Part shown: one piece after another, positions 24,820-36,050 of the stretch
Numbering within the stretch: the stretch's first letter is position 1
How the letters are laid out: the number at the start of each line of letters is the position of its first letter
NCBI GenBank assembly: GCA_026545765.1
Contig: CM048843.1
Coordinates: forward strand, 10,687,501-10,751,500
Length of the DNA stretch: 64,000 nucleotides
Direction: 5' to 3'
Origin: Plantago major
Taxonomy: Eukaryota > Streptophyta > Magnoliopsida > Lamiales > Plantaginaceae
Program-made: the position numbers and the translations under genes
The notes under the pieces: model-generated
The model's database searches: none
Told to the model about the DNA's origin: nothing
The model's input: only the letters and a program-made list of their open reading frames with translations

Positions 24820-27800
24820 CTTAAAACGGAGAGGTTTAGCCAGGAAAAGCCAAATTTCACTCATATCGTCCTTGTCCCTAAATGCAAAAACTAGATAAGA
24901 TTGCTCAGTTTCGCCCGATAAATCATAGTAATATCATGTTCAAGATTGCTTCTAAAGTTATAACAAACAGACTATAAACCCCACATGAACACCTTAATCT
25001 TTGAAACTCATTATGCTCTTGTCCCTAACAGACTTATAACTGATAGGGTCACTATAAAAAATTCGATGAACAGCGACCGATTCGTCGCTAAATCCGTAGC
25101 GACGGATAGTAAGCCCGTCTCTATTTTTGGCGTCACAAGCCATTTAGAGACGGATAATTATCCGTCTCTAATTTAGCGACGGATTAGAGACGGATAAATT
25201 CGTTGACCGTCATTGCCCTTTTTTGTGACGGATAAGTATTCGTCGCTACTTAGAGACGGATTTAGCGACAAATAATTTTTTTAAAATTTTTTTATTGCAT
25301 AAATCTGCAGATTTGGAGACGAGACGGATAAATATCCAGGTTTTATCTAGGTTTATTGTATTTACATCGACAAATGATACAATTTTATCTATGTTTATTA
25401 TAAGTAAATCGACAATGATACAATAATACATTACGGATATACAATATACAATAAATCGACAATTTTATACATACAATATTCAATATCTAATAATAAAAAG
25501 AAGAAATTATAAAAAATTAATAAGAAAAAACGAAAAAAATATAGAAAAGGTAAAAAAAGCTCAACAGTCTTCTTCTCCGTCGGTGGATCTTCACTGCTCT
25601 TAATCAATCTTCACGAATTTCAACGGATCTTGGTGGATCTTGACGAGATCTTGACAAATCGGACAGTGGTGGTGCACGGAGGGTGTGGTGGTGGACGAAA
25701 TCTGGATGGTGGCGGAGGGACGGAGGCAATACAGTGGTGGTGCACGGAGGATGGACGAGATCTGGACGGTGTGAGGGTGGGAGGAAGGAGATGGTGCAGG
25801 GTGGTGGCGTGGTGGTGGTGTAGTGGTGGGAGGAAGGAGATGGTGGTGGTGGCGTGGTGGCAGTGCGGTGGATGGGAGGTGGAGTTGGGTGGTGAAGGGT
25901 GGAAGGTGCGGAGGTGGTGTGAGGCCCGTGGTGGTGGAAGGGTGGTGGTGCGGAGGTGGTGGGAGGAAAGAGATGGAATTGTGAGTGATGGAAGGAAGGA
26001 GTTGGTTAATATTAGGGTTACTGAGAGCTTAGCGACAGATAAGGCTATCCGTCGCTAAATTTAGAGACGGATAACCCTATCTGTCGCTAAATTTAGCGAC
26101 GGATAGGGTTATCCATCTCTAAATTTCAATTTTTTATTTTTTATTTTTACTTTGGGTCAGCGTAATTAGAGACGGATAATTTATCCGTCTCTAATTAGAG
26201 ACGGATAGTTTTATTAGTCGCTAATTAGCTAGGATTAGAGACGGATTAGAGACGAATTGAGCTTGAAGCTCAATTCATCGCCAATCCGCCTCTAACAGAG
26301 ACCGATCCGTCGCTATTATCCGTCGCAAAACTGGGATTTTCTTGTAGTGGGTGCTTGTGGCTTACGAAGTTAACCATTTTTTAAAACAAAAAAATCAAGG
26401 TTAAGAAGTTTTTATGGCTTTCAAACTTGATATGAGTAAAGCTTATAATCGAGTTGAGTGGGCTTTCCTAAGAAGAGTGTTAGAAAAATTAGGCTTTGAG
26501 AATTATTTTATGGAGCTCATTATGCTTAGTATGTTTTATGTCTCCTATTATGTTCTTTTGAATGGAGTTCAATTAAATCCAATCAAGCCGGAGACGGGGA
26601 TTCGCTAGGGGTTCCTCACCTTATCTCTTTCTCTTTGTTACGAAAACTTTTACAACTCTTATTAATGTTGCGGAGGCGAGGGAGGCGTTTCGAGGGGTTC
26701 TTATTACTCCAAGAGCATCAAAGATCTCACACCTCCTCTTTGCAGATGGTACCTTGCTTTTTTTGTAATGCCGCTAAGGAGGCTGCTCTGGAGATTAATC
26801 ATATTTCACATGGATATAGCATTGCGTCAAGACATGAGATTAATTTGGAGAAGTCTACGGGTTTTTTAGCCATAATGTGGGGTTTTGTCTTCCTATTAGG
26901 ATAGTGGATAGACATGAGAAGTATTTGGGTTTGCCTCGGAGATGGGTAGATCTAAAAATGAGGTGTTTGGGTGGCTTCGTAATCGTGTTTGGAAAAAATT
27001 AGGAAGGTTTAGCAATAAGTTCCTTTGTAAAGCGGGTAAAGAAGTCCTCATAAAATTTGTCATTCAATCCATTCCAAACTATGTAAGCTTCCCGACTACC
27101 TGCTTCATGAAGTTGAATCTATTATAGCTAGATTTTGAGAGGGAATGTGAAAGATAGAAAGATTTATTGGAGTAATTGGGACTCATTTGAGACTCTAAAA
27201 GAGATAAGGGGATGGGTTTTAGGGATTTTCATTCTTTTGATTTTGCAATGCTTGGAAAACAAGTTTGGCGGATCATCCATTACCCTAATTCTCTTTTGAG
27301 TCGTGTTTTCAAGGCTAAATATTTCTCTGATAATGATGTTCTTGAAGCTAAGGCTAAAAATAACTCTTCGTACACATGGAAGAGCATTTTCGGGGCTTTG
27401 CATCTTGTTACTAATGGCATTCGCTGGCGGGTGGGGAATGGGGGAAGCAGTGACATTTGGGCTAGCTAACAATTGGATTCCTAGAGATTGTGGATTATTA
27501 TAGCCTTTTACCCAGAATTTGCTTGGTCGCAGGGACACTACTGTCTCCAGTCTTTTAAATCAAGAAACTGGCGGCTGGAAACTAGATTTTATAAGGGACT
27601 TTTTTAGGACAATGATATACAACACATTTTGAGTATTCATGTGCCTACTGGTGATTGTGATGATACCCGTGTTTGGCACTATACTAGCTAAACACGACCA
27701 CTATTCCGTTCGTAATGCTTATTTCCTAGCTAGAGAGTTAAAGAATTAGGCACAGATTAATAAGGTTGGCTCTAGTAGCTAGTTCATCGACAAATATGGA

Positions 27801-27850
27801 CTGGAATTGGCTGTGGAAGCTTAAAGTACCTAATAAAATTATGAGTAACT
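24820..27850 (+). mobile_element. L1-type LINE remnant, split by a CACTA element
   Basis: Reverse-transcriptase pieces appear in order: THIVLVPK and FRPINHSNIMFKIASKV (about 24860-24970), ALVPNRLITDRV before the CACTA insertion, VLVAYEVNHF just after it, AFKLDMSKAYNRVEW (26414 on), HLLFADG (about 26730-26750, where active elements have FADD) and, near 27800, the zinc-binding reverse-transcriptase tail WNWLWKLKVPNKI. Stops and shifts are frequent, for example at 26608 within the GIRQG motif. No endonuclease domain, 5' end or A tail is seen, so both ends are lost. It is plainly inactive. Confidence 0.8.
25050..26349. mobile_element. Non-autonomous CACTA element, 1300 bp
   Basis: The left end is CACTATAAAAAATTCG and the right end, read inward on the minus strand, is CACTACAAGAAAATCCC. 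The 3-bp duplication GGT is exact at 25047-25049 and 26350-26352. Removing the element rejoins the LINE frame at ITDRVLVAYE. The subterminal 200-300 bp at each end carry many GACGGAT words in both orientations, as CACTA transposase-binding regions do. The centre (about 25660-25990) is a G-rich GGTGGTGG tract with no believable gene. Confidence 0.88.
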
Positions 27851-28586
27851 TTTGTGAGATACTCTTTTTTGGAGATACCAAACATCACTTATTTTGTTAT
27901 AAATATCACATGTTCAGCTGCAAACATTAAATATTAAGAAATGTATAGTGTAGGTTTATTATATACGCGATGTTTGTATGCACGTAAATATGTGTTGTTG
28001 AATTTATATCTCCGAGAGACGGTATTGTAAATTATGGTGCCCAATAATTTTCTGCGGATACGGTCGGACTCCCTGCACAAGGTCTAAGCCGGCCCTGGTG
28101 TTGATGTTTAATTCACTAGAATGTTACGTACAAAACAATTCTAATTTATGTACTCTGAATATTCAAAAAATTTCCCCTTAATACTCATTTGAATATTTAT
28201 TAACTATTTCCACTATTTTATTAATAACGTCAGCCTCCAGGCCATTCCTTAATGAACCTAACCATTAAAAATCGAAATTATAAACAATCTGCTGATTTAA
28301 TCATTATGTGGTCTATTATTATGTAATCTATTATATACTATTTCTCTGGCTCACTAGGGTCAGCACAAGTCAAAATTCTAATGCCAAAAGGATTTGTCAT
28401 GGCCATTTAGCCAAATGAAACATGTTTGTAGTAACTAGTAACCATTTGTTGTATTCTATACTAATAAAATACTATCTCAAACCCTTGTACTATTCTCACA
28501 TGATGCTCACAATGAGTAAGCTAAGCACGCCAATTAGGAAAATTGCAGCTATTCACAATTCTCCATATGCTCTGTCTGCAGGTCTC
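27851..28586. other. FAD2-like upstream region with a hAT-like end
   Basis: A segment ending GCCGGCCCTG at about 28101 resembles the ends of the hAT-type miniature elements at 4696 and 30780. Its other end and a target duplication were not found. The rest is AT-rich promoter-proximal DNA without genes. Confidence 0.35.
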
Positions 28587-28594
28587 TATAAATA
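28587..28594 (+). promoter_or_regulatory. TATA box of the FAD2-like gene
   Basis: TATAAATA lies 104 bp before the ATG at 28698. This close spacing argues against the long 5' UTR intron typical of seed FAD2 genes being transcribed from this promoter. Confidence 0.55.
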
Positions 28595-28697
28595 TAGAAA
28601 TTATATACGTTCATTCCCATAATATCCCATTGCACTTAGAAAGCAAAGCAAATACTACTAGAACAATCCTCTTCTTACAGTTTCTCAGGTGATCAAA

Positions 28698-29807
28698 ATG
28701 GGAGCTGGAGGTCGTGCACCGAAGAGAGTTCCCCACACAAAGCCTCCTTTCACGGTGGCCGATCTCAAGAAAGCCATCCCACCACACTGTCTGAAGCGTT
28801 CGCTCCTTCGTTCTACTTACCATCTAGTTCATGACCTGGTCATTGTCACCCTCCTTTACTATGTCGCCACCACCTATTTCCAAAAACTCCCATATCCCCT
28901 TCAATACCCGGCATGGGCATTGTACATGATATGCCAAGGTTCTGTGCTGACCGGACTATGGGTCATAGGCCACGAATGTGGCCACCATGCCTTTAGTGAG
29001 TACCAATTGATTGACGACACAATTGGCTTTATTGTACACACCGCACTCCTCACTCCCTTCTTTTCATGGAAAGTTAGCCACCGTCGCCACCACGCCAACA
29101 CTCAATCATTAGACCGCGACGAGGTCTACGTGCCTAAATTTAAGTCAGGAAGGCGTTGGTTCGACCATTTGTTAAACCACACACCGGGCCTCCTATTCAA
29201 GATTATGGTCCGTCTTCTACTCGGTTTTCCTATGTATCTGCTATTCAATGTGTCAGGGAGGAAATATGAGCGCTTCGTTACCCATTACGATCCCAAAAGT
29301 CCAATTTTCTCAGATGGCGAACGTGCTCTTGTCCTCGTATCCAATGCGGGTATTCTAGTGGTCTTGTATGGGCTATACAACCTTGTAGCTGTGAAAAGGC
29401 TTGTATGGGTGATGGGTGTGTATGGTGTTCCTTTGCTTATTGTCAATGGATTCTTCGTTCTCATCACGTACTTAAACCACACACATCTTGCGGTGCCTCA
29501 CTATGATTCCTCCGAATGGGATTGGCTGAAGGGTGCTTTGTGCACGGTTGATAGGGACTACGGTATTCTCAACTATGTATTCCACCATGTAGCAGATTAT
29601 CATGTTGCACACCACTTGTTCTCAAACATATCTCACTACCACGGAAAAGAGGTAACTGAGGCGCTCAAGCCGATTCTTGGAGAATACTACCATTTCGATG
29701 GAACACCAATTTTGAAGGCCTTGTGGAGGGAAGCGACCGAATGTGTCTACATCAAGTCCGATGAAGACGACAATAAAGGTGTTTATTGGTATGACAACAA
29801 GATTTGA
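28698..29807 (+). CDS. FAD2-like: FAD2-like ER membrane fatty-acid desaturase, divergent
   Basis: This is an intact, intronless frame of 369 residues, slightly shorter than standard FAD2 (about 383) at the N-terminus. The ATG at 28698 starts MGAGGRAPKR, the usual FAD2 beginning. The three iron-binding histidine boxes are HECGHH (92-97), HRRHH (128-132) and HVAHH (302-306). Hydrophobic segments lie near 45-60, 75-92, 108-122, 168-184, 207-232 and 236-258. The C-terminal YDNKI fits the aromatic ER-retrieval signal of FAD2 (usually YNNKL). Family role: delta-12 desaturation of oleate on phosphatidylcholine, or variant reactions (hydroxylation, conjugation, acetylenation) in divergent members. 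Box surroundings are unusual: HRRHHANTQS instead of the common SNTGS, and DYHVAHHLFSNISHYH instead of DTHVAHHLFSTMPHYN. The exact reaction therefore cannot be assigned. Confidence 0.93.
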   Translation: MGAGGRAPKRVPHTKPPFTVADLKKAIPPHCLKRSLLRSTYHLVHDLVIVTLLYYVATTYFQKLPYPLQYPAWALYMICQGSVLTGLWVIGHECGHHAFSEYQLIDDTIGFIVHTALLTPFFSWKVSHRRHHANTQSLDRDEVYVPKFKSGRRWFDHLLNHTPGLLFKIMVRLLLGFPMYLLFNVSGRKYERFVTHYDPKSPIFSDGERALVLVSNAGILVVLYGLYNLVAVKRLVWVMGVYGVPLLIVNGFFVLITYLNHTHLAVPHYDSSEWDWLKGALCTVDRDYGILNYVFHHVADYHVAHHLFSNISHYHGKEVTEALKPILGEYYHFDGTPILKALWREATECVYIKSDEDDNKGVYWYDNKI

Positions 29808-29847
29808 ATTCGCAACAATAGATTTGTAATAAGATAATTGTTACTCT

Positions 29848-30163
29848 CAGGGCCGTCTCATAGATTTCATGTGCCAAGTTTTAATATGAGGATTAAATGA
29901 AATAATATTATTATTCATGAATGTTTATTTTCATTACATATGATTTGTTATTATTTTCATGTTACAACAAATAAATCACTTTTTTTCAAAAATTTCACAA
30001 ACACCAAATCGATTTTTAGAGTGTATTTTTTTTTAATATTTAACATAATTTTTTTTAAAAAACGGAATCATCCTTATCAGACTAATGGATTAAAATTTAG
30101 GGCCCCAAAAATTAGAGGCCTTGTGCTGTCTAACGCCCGGCGCTCTTACCAACCCCTGCCAGC
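29848..30163. mobile_element. Degraded hAT-like miniature element
   Basis: The left end reads CAGGGCCGTCTCATAG. Near the right end a run with GGGCCCCAAAAATT and CTTACCAACCCCTG matches the layout of the right end of the element at 4696. No target duplication remains, so the limits are approximate. Confidence 0.4.
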
Positions 30164-30533
30164 AACATTTTCTATAGATAACCTCTGGATGTTATTGATG
30201 ATTATGGTGCGGTCTAGTTGACAGCGTAAAAATTTACAAAAATTAATATGCAAAGATATCATTCCATGATCCAAATATGCCTAATAAGTGTAAAAATGTA
30301 AACATTTTAATATTCTTCTTCATATTACACATTAACATTTCATTTTGTTATGACTTATGAGATTCGTCCATCCCAAATGTAGAGATTTATTTATAACATA
30401 AATAAATTTGTTATCAGTCAAATTAACAATGGTAAATCTATTTTGGCAATTCTATTATCATGGTATCAATTCTCCTCCTATAAAAGGTGTTGCTTGCATG
30501 GTTAATCATCAACACCACCATTTTCTCCATCAA

Positions 30534-30630
30534 TGAGTTCTTGAAGCAAAATAGCCAATGAAAAGTAACAGAAAGGGTCGCAAACAAAATTCAACATGGA
30601 GAAGATTTTAGGCCAGGTTACTTGACTCTT
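30534..30630 (+). pseudogene. 5' fragment of a type I MADS-box gene
   Basis: Preceded by a CCTATAAAAGG TATA box near 30479, the sequence begins ATGAGTTCTTGA, like the MADS copy at 31575 but with an early stop. One frame then reads KFNMEKILGQVT, matching the IKLKKIENRDNRQVT block of the gene at 23332. The homology stops near 30630 and an antisense fragment begins 50 bp later. Confidence 0.45.
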
Positions 30631-30682
30631 GATCTAGTTATATAATTTCTTCTTTAGTTTTCTCTCTTGATTCTTCTTCAGG

Positions 30683-31375
30683 ACTAGGCACATCTTAATC
30701 TGGTTGAAGACAAGCTTGTGACTCGTCTCACAATCCAATTCATTTTTCCTTTTTTTCTCAGCTTCCAACATGCTATGAACATGACCGGCCCTAAACCCAT
30801 GCGAATGTTCACCCGCACAGGGCCTCAGATTTTTATGGGTCTCACTTTCAGTATCATGATAGTGATAGATTGTTAAAAATATGTATACAAATATGTTATA
30901 AAAAGTTAATATATGATTTTGTTTCAAATAACACTTGCAATGTTACATTTTAAAATTGATATATTATGTATACTATTTTATTAGAAAAATAATTTTAAAT
31001 TTTATATATGAATCTTATTATTTTTAATATATACTAATATCTAGGGTCCATTTTGAAATTTCGAATGGGACCTCGAAATTTTTGGACCGGCCCTGGCTAT
31101 GAATCAAGCTGTTTTAGTTGATTGATCTTATCCTGAGTCACATTCATATTGCCCTAAATCTTAACATGATCTTTCTCTTCGCCTGTTGGAAAGCATCTTG
31201 GCCTATGAATTGCATACATGTTAGGATTTCTAAAAGAATAAGGTTTGTGGGTTGGAGAAAAGACAACTGCAGTTGTTTCATTACAACAGAGGATGTTAAG
31301 TTCTCTAGCCTTTTTAAAGAAACTTAACCACCATTTCGTTTAGAATGTTACCTGCTCGGTTGCTCTCATGCTCAA
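30683..31375 (-). pseudogene. Antisense fragment of the type I MADS-box gene, split by a hAT element
   Basis: Read on the minus strand, it corresponds to the MADS domain, linker and coiled-coil parts of the gene at 23332. Examples are NPNMYA-like and FPTGEE-like blocks, then MLEAEKKRKNELDCETSH and NQIKMCL at its left end. It has multiple stops and no start region. A 316-bp hAT-type element (30780-31095) interrupts it. It faces the sense copy at 31459, separated by about 80 bp. Confidence 0.7.
30780..31095. mobile_element. hAT-type miniature element with exact 8-bp target duplication
   Basis: The ends CATGACCGGCCC and GGACCGGCCCTG are imperfect inverted repeats. GCTATGAA is exact on both sides (30772-30779 and 31096-31103). 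It is inserted in the antisense MADS fragment, whose sequence is continuous across the site. It shares inner end sequence with the element at 4696. Confidence 0.78.
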
Positions 31376-31458
31376 AACATACGCCATGTTCCATTTAGGT
31401 GAGTGAGAAGTCACACTTACAATTGTTAATTCAAGTAGGGCGGAAGAACAAACACTGA

Positions 31459-32680
31459 CCATATTTTACATTCAAAATCGAACTTATATGTGAAAAACTT
31501 CTCTTATAATTAAATCTATATAGAGCCATCAATTCAAAAATCTATCTCGAGTTTTATGATTTCCTCCAACAAATGAGTTCTTTAAACCAGAATAGCAAGG
31601 GAAACAAGGGCAAAGGTCGTCAAAGGATTGAGTAGAATAAAATTGAGAACTGGAACAACAACTATGAAACATTTTCTAAACGAAATGGTTGTTTGTTTAA
31701 AAAGGAAAGCTAACTCAGCACGCTCATTGGTGCTGAAGTTGATGTTGTTCTTTTTTCTCCATCTCGTTAACCTTATTCTTTCGGAAATCCTAATATGTAT
31801 GCAATTCATAGGCCAAGATGCTTTCCAACAGGCGAAGAAATAGATCATGTTAAGATTCAGGGCAATATGAATGTGACTCGGGACAAGATCAATCAACTAA
31901 AGCAGCTTGATTCATCATAGCATGTTGGACGCTGAGAAAAAATGGAAAAATGAATTGATTGTGAGACGAGTCACAAGCTTGATTTCAACAAGCTTGTCTT
32001 CAACCAGATTAAGATGTGCCTAGATGTTGTACAAATCTTTAAACACGGTTTTTGGGCTGCTGATCAAGCGGGCTTGAATGTCAAGGACAAAAAAGCGTGA
32101 GCTAATTCAAAAGGAGATTTTCACTTCGCGTAAGGCTATGGTACCAAATTTCGATCAGGGTAGCGGCCGCTCATCACCCTTTGGTTTTGAGAGTGGGCCA
32201 TCTACTCAATTTAACCAACCCACATAAGTCAAAGGTTGGTCACTCAAGCTTTGTCGTTCCATGTAGTTCTTGTTTTCATACAAGATGGGATCCAGTGTTA
32301 ACCGTTCTCCATCTTTGGCTCATCATGGCGGCTCATGCTACCATGCATGAACCAAAGACGGGCCACGATTAACAATGGATCCACTTGCATTGGGTTTTTT
32401 GTCCCATCCTATATTACAACCAGAATTAGAGGGAAGGATCAAGGTTGAGCAGCCTACCTTTGGATCATGTAGCTTAGCTAAATTCTATCTATGATGAGGT
32501 AGTTCACCCTCAAAATTGGAAGATGATTGCCCATCCTTTGGTTTCGATGGTAGCCACCTCCTCATAACTCCAATTTGACTAAGCCACATGATCCTATGGT
32601 AGTCCATTCAACATATTCAGTCATGTATGGTTCTGGTGGTCACATAGGAAGGGATATAGGATCCGGTTCAAGTAAATTCT
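31459..32680 (+). pseudogene. Type I MADS-box pseudogene, sense copy
   Basis: Homology to 23160-24450 includes the promoter region, the ATG (31575, MSSLNQNSKGNKGKGRQ), the MADS domain, the linker and the C-terminal repeat region up to GGATCCGGTTCAAGT. An in-frame stop comes soon after the start, and further stops and shifts follow. The homology ends near 32680, where a copia element begins. It is a duplicate of the gene at 23332 and is not functional as a protein gene. Confidence 0.78.
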
Positions 32681-32689
32681 AAAGGATAA

Positions 32690-34360
32690 ACAAACTTTCC
32701 TAATCAGGAAAGTTTGTTAATTACAGTTACAATTTTCTTCATAAGGAAAGTTAGTTAGATTGAGTTAGTTTCTTTTAGTTCTATAAATACTTGATAGCTT
32801 GTAATTAGTTTGCTATCTGTTCATTTCATTTCTCTCTTGTAAATTTCATCATACAGTTACATTGATTGAAGCTTATTCATGCTCATCAATGGAGTTTCTA
32901 TGAAAGTTATCTTTCTCAATATGGTATCAGTTTGATTTTGTTCAAAACGCCAGTTTTGATATCTCGATCTTGAAGTTCTTCCGCTGTTCTATTGGTGATC
33001 TGCCAATTCTCTGTTCGTTGATCGATAGATTGACGGTTTTTCCTCTGTTCGTTGATTGCGCAACTGTTTTCTATAACGAGTTCTTTCTGCAACAATGGCT
33101 GCTACTATTGCTTCCCCAAATCCGTGGGATTATTCATCACATTCGTTTTACCTACACGCATCAGATCATCCAGGTTTGTCCGTCATTTATGAGATTTTTG
33201 TGGGAGATAACTATGTTTCTTGGAGCCATTCTGTGAAAGTGTCATTGAGTGTCAAGAACAAATCCTGTTTCATAAATGGAAAATTAGAAATATATGATGA
33301 GTCTAAGAACAAACCATTGTTTGATGCTTATGTGCGTGCTAACGATTTGGTAATTAGATGGTTGATGAATTCTGTTGATAAGACTGTTAAAAAGAGTCTG
33401 TTATACTGTACTACTGCACAAGAAGTCTGGACTGAGATGAAATTGCGATTTGCACGGTCAGATGGACCGAGAGTTTTTCATTTGAAGAAGTCACTTAGCT
33501 CTATGCGTAAAGGTTCTTTGTGTATTACTAATTACTACAATAATTTCAAGGCGCTTTGGGATGAATATGTTAGTTATTGTCCTGTTCTTAAGTGTACTTG
33601 TGGAGTTGCTACTGAATTACTTGTGGTGCCAAGATGATGGTTCAATTGCATGAATCAGATGCAGTAATGGATTTTTTGGTGGCGCTTGATGACAGTTATG
33701 CGCATATTAGGAGTCAATTACTTCTTAACTCACCATTACCTGTGTTGTCTAAAGTTTACTCACTCATACTACAAGAAGAATCTCAACGCACCCTGTATAC
33801 TCCTGTTGTCTCAAATGATATGATAGCTATGTCAGTTCAATCTCAGAATGCAAGCTGTGCTCAGAATAATGCAAGTTATGCTCAGAACAATACACCACAT
33901 AGATATCAGTCTTAAGCTCAGGTTCATTACAAGGATAAGAAAAGCTTAGGTGTAATCAATGTGGTTTTTCAAACCATACTGCTATAAGTGTTTCCAATTT
34001 ATAGGTTACCCACCAGGGTGGAAAGGACCAAAAGGAGCTAGAAACAAGAATAATCCATCTGCCAACTCTGTTGTTACTGATATTTCAAGTACTAATGAGC
34101 AAACTACTCATCCTTTATTCAATGCAGATATGTTTAGTCAATTCATGGAGTTCGCTAAACATAACTACCCTAATGCTGCTCAATCTGTTGATGGATGCTC
34201 TCCTCATCCTGCACCACCTTATAACACTGCAACAGCTACATTCAAGGGTCCTATTGATCCCCCTACAGGTTACATTGTAGTTGGTTCACATATCTGCATG
34301 AATGATGTCACTGTTAGAAAAAATATGTGGATTTTAGACTCTGGTGCAAGTGACATTATA
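32690..34360 (+). mobile_element. Partial Ty1/copia element (LTR, gag, protease start)
   Basis: An LTR of at least about 200 bp ends TTTCTCA near 32918 and is followed by a TGGTATCAG primer-binding site. The gag region (about 33.1-34.0 kb) has the copia N-terminal gag pattern DNYVSW...KNKSCFINGKL, and the protease active-site block WILDSGASD lies near 34.35 kb. The remaining parts and the second LTR are not present. The element is broken. Its gag is related to that of the element at 5346 but clearly different. Confidence 0.8.
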
Positions 34361-35165
34361 AAAAGGGCGAATTACTTATGGTTCCCCTTAAATTTGGCCC
34401 AATTACAGATTCATCCCTAGATTGACAATAATTACAAATAGGTCCAAATCCCCATTTTTTAGTTGACCAAACAAAAAATAAAGGAAAATTAAATTAAATG
34501 GACTTAGTTGCAATTTACAAGTTTCATTTTATTACATACTTGACTATAATATTTTATAATTTACAAAAATAACCTAAAATATGTTTTTTACAACCCCCAA
34601 TTCTTATTAACTAACAAAAATACCCCACCCATCTCCTTCCCCACCACCACCCACCACACCACCACCACCACCCACAACTGCCGGAAAACACCAAACTCCA
34701 ATCCCGGAAAAGGAGCTTCCATGGCGGAAGCTCGATAACAGATCTGTTACAGAGAGCTTCCTCCATGAAAGCTGTTACAGATATGCTTCCATGGCGGAAG
34801 CTCGAGCTTCCGCCATGGAAGCTGTAATAGCTCTGATAGTGGTGGTGTGATGGTTTTGGTGGGGGGAGGGGGGAGAAGATGGGTGGTGGTGTTGGCAGTG
34901 CTGGATGTGTTATGGTTTTGGTGGTGGTGTTGGTAGTGGGAAGAAGATGGGTGGTGGAGATTGGAGAAGAAGGGTTAAAGTTTTAATAATTAAAACTTTT
35001 TGGATCTTTTTATAAAAATCAAAAACGGTTTGGGCTTGTTTTGTAATAAACTAAAGGAAAAATTACAGATACTACCCCTTAAATTGACCCTCATTTCAGA
35101 TTCACCCTAGATTGGCTTAAATTACAGATAGACCCATTTTTCAAAAAAGCCAAATTCAACAATTA
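34361..35165. repeat. Non-coding repeat segment with CCACC/GGTGG arms and direct repeats
   Basis: A stretch at about 34367-34460 reappears in the same orientation at about 35053-35150 (CCCCTTAAATT and ATTCA.CCCTAGATTG blocks). Between them lie a C-rich CCACCACC tract (about 34630-34675), the palindrome at 34785-34822 and a G-rich GGTGGTGG tract (about 34835-34970), so the core resembles an imperfect fold-back. No coding frame is present. This is probably a miniature DNA element plus part of a second copy. Confidence 0.5.
34785..34822. repeat. Perfect 38-bp palindrome
   Basis: The left arm GCTTCCATGGCGGAAGCTC (34785-34803) is followed without a spacer by its exact reverse complement (34804-34822). 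Further copies of the arm lie at 34715-34734 and, imperfect, near 34755. Confidence 0.95.
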
Positions 35166-36050
35166 TGTTGATACGGACATGTGTCCAATCCGTTAAGGGC
35201 GCCATAGAGCATGTCCTAGAGCGCATCAAGGCTGAAATAGCCAATTCAGCACTAGTCCGTCCTTCAAATGGTCCGACCTGAGGGAAACCATTCATGGTCA
35301 ACTAGTACTTACAAGTTAGCATACCTCCTCAGCTAAGTCCAACCAAGCTAGGTGTACGACTTCCGAACCTGACAAAAGGTCACATGGTCCTTCCAAGTAC
35401 CACAAACTGTCAGTCCTAGGATGCCAAACTGACCGGACGAGAGAATCTCGGACGCCACCATCACATTAAGACCAAACATATATAACAGAACCACTGAGAT
35501 ACTTCCGTGAAACTTCTGGCTCGGACACCCAGAGTTACCTGAGGGCAGATCAACCAAGCAGACAGATCTGTCCGAGGGATTGACACGGACCTAACAGGCG
35601 GGACAATACTCTCAGAGGGAAAAGGTCCAAACTACCCTCCCAGGCCCATTAATCAGATGTGGGCTACTGTTCACTATTGGGGCTGTGGGCCAAAGGTAGC
35701 ATTGGTGTCCAAATCTGAAGCATACAGTTGGCACCATCTTACGAGTCATCCTATAAGATATGGTCCCTATAAATATAACCCAAGGTCCAAGACCTTAAGG
35801 TAAGTGATTCTTCCAAGCCATACTAAGATCATAACCTTCCTCATAATTATTACATTGAGAGCTTACAACTCTCTCTTGAGTAAAGTCTCTTACCGGATTG
35901 ACATACGCAATCCGGGTAACCCTTTCTACCCCCCACTTAGTCCTTTCTGTACTCCACTGGACAGTATCGCCGGACTTCAAGTAGGAGGCGGATCTTAGAC
36001 TAGGTTGCTTGTAATAGTTTAGTTAGTGTTTGAGGCTAAACCCCTCAACA
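35166..36050 (+). repeat. Left LTR of the gypsy element
   Basis: The 885-bp LTR has 6-bp terminal inverted repeats TGTTGA/TCAACA. A CTATAAATATAA TATA box near 35766-35777 gives the likely transcription start within it. Confidence 0.85.

Noticed and set aside
25630-26058. 142-codon Gly/Trp-rich frame in the CACTA element
   Set aside because: It is a by-product of the GGTGG-rich tract, low in complexity and without a domain.
28901-29482. Minus-strand frames opposite the FAD2-like gene
   Set aside because: They are shadows of a strongly conserved plus-strand gene.
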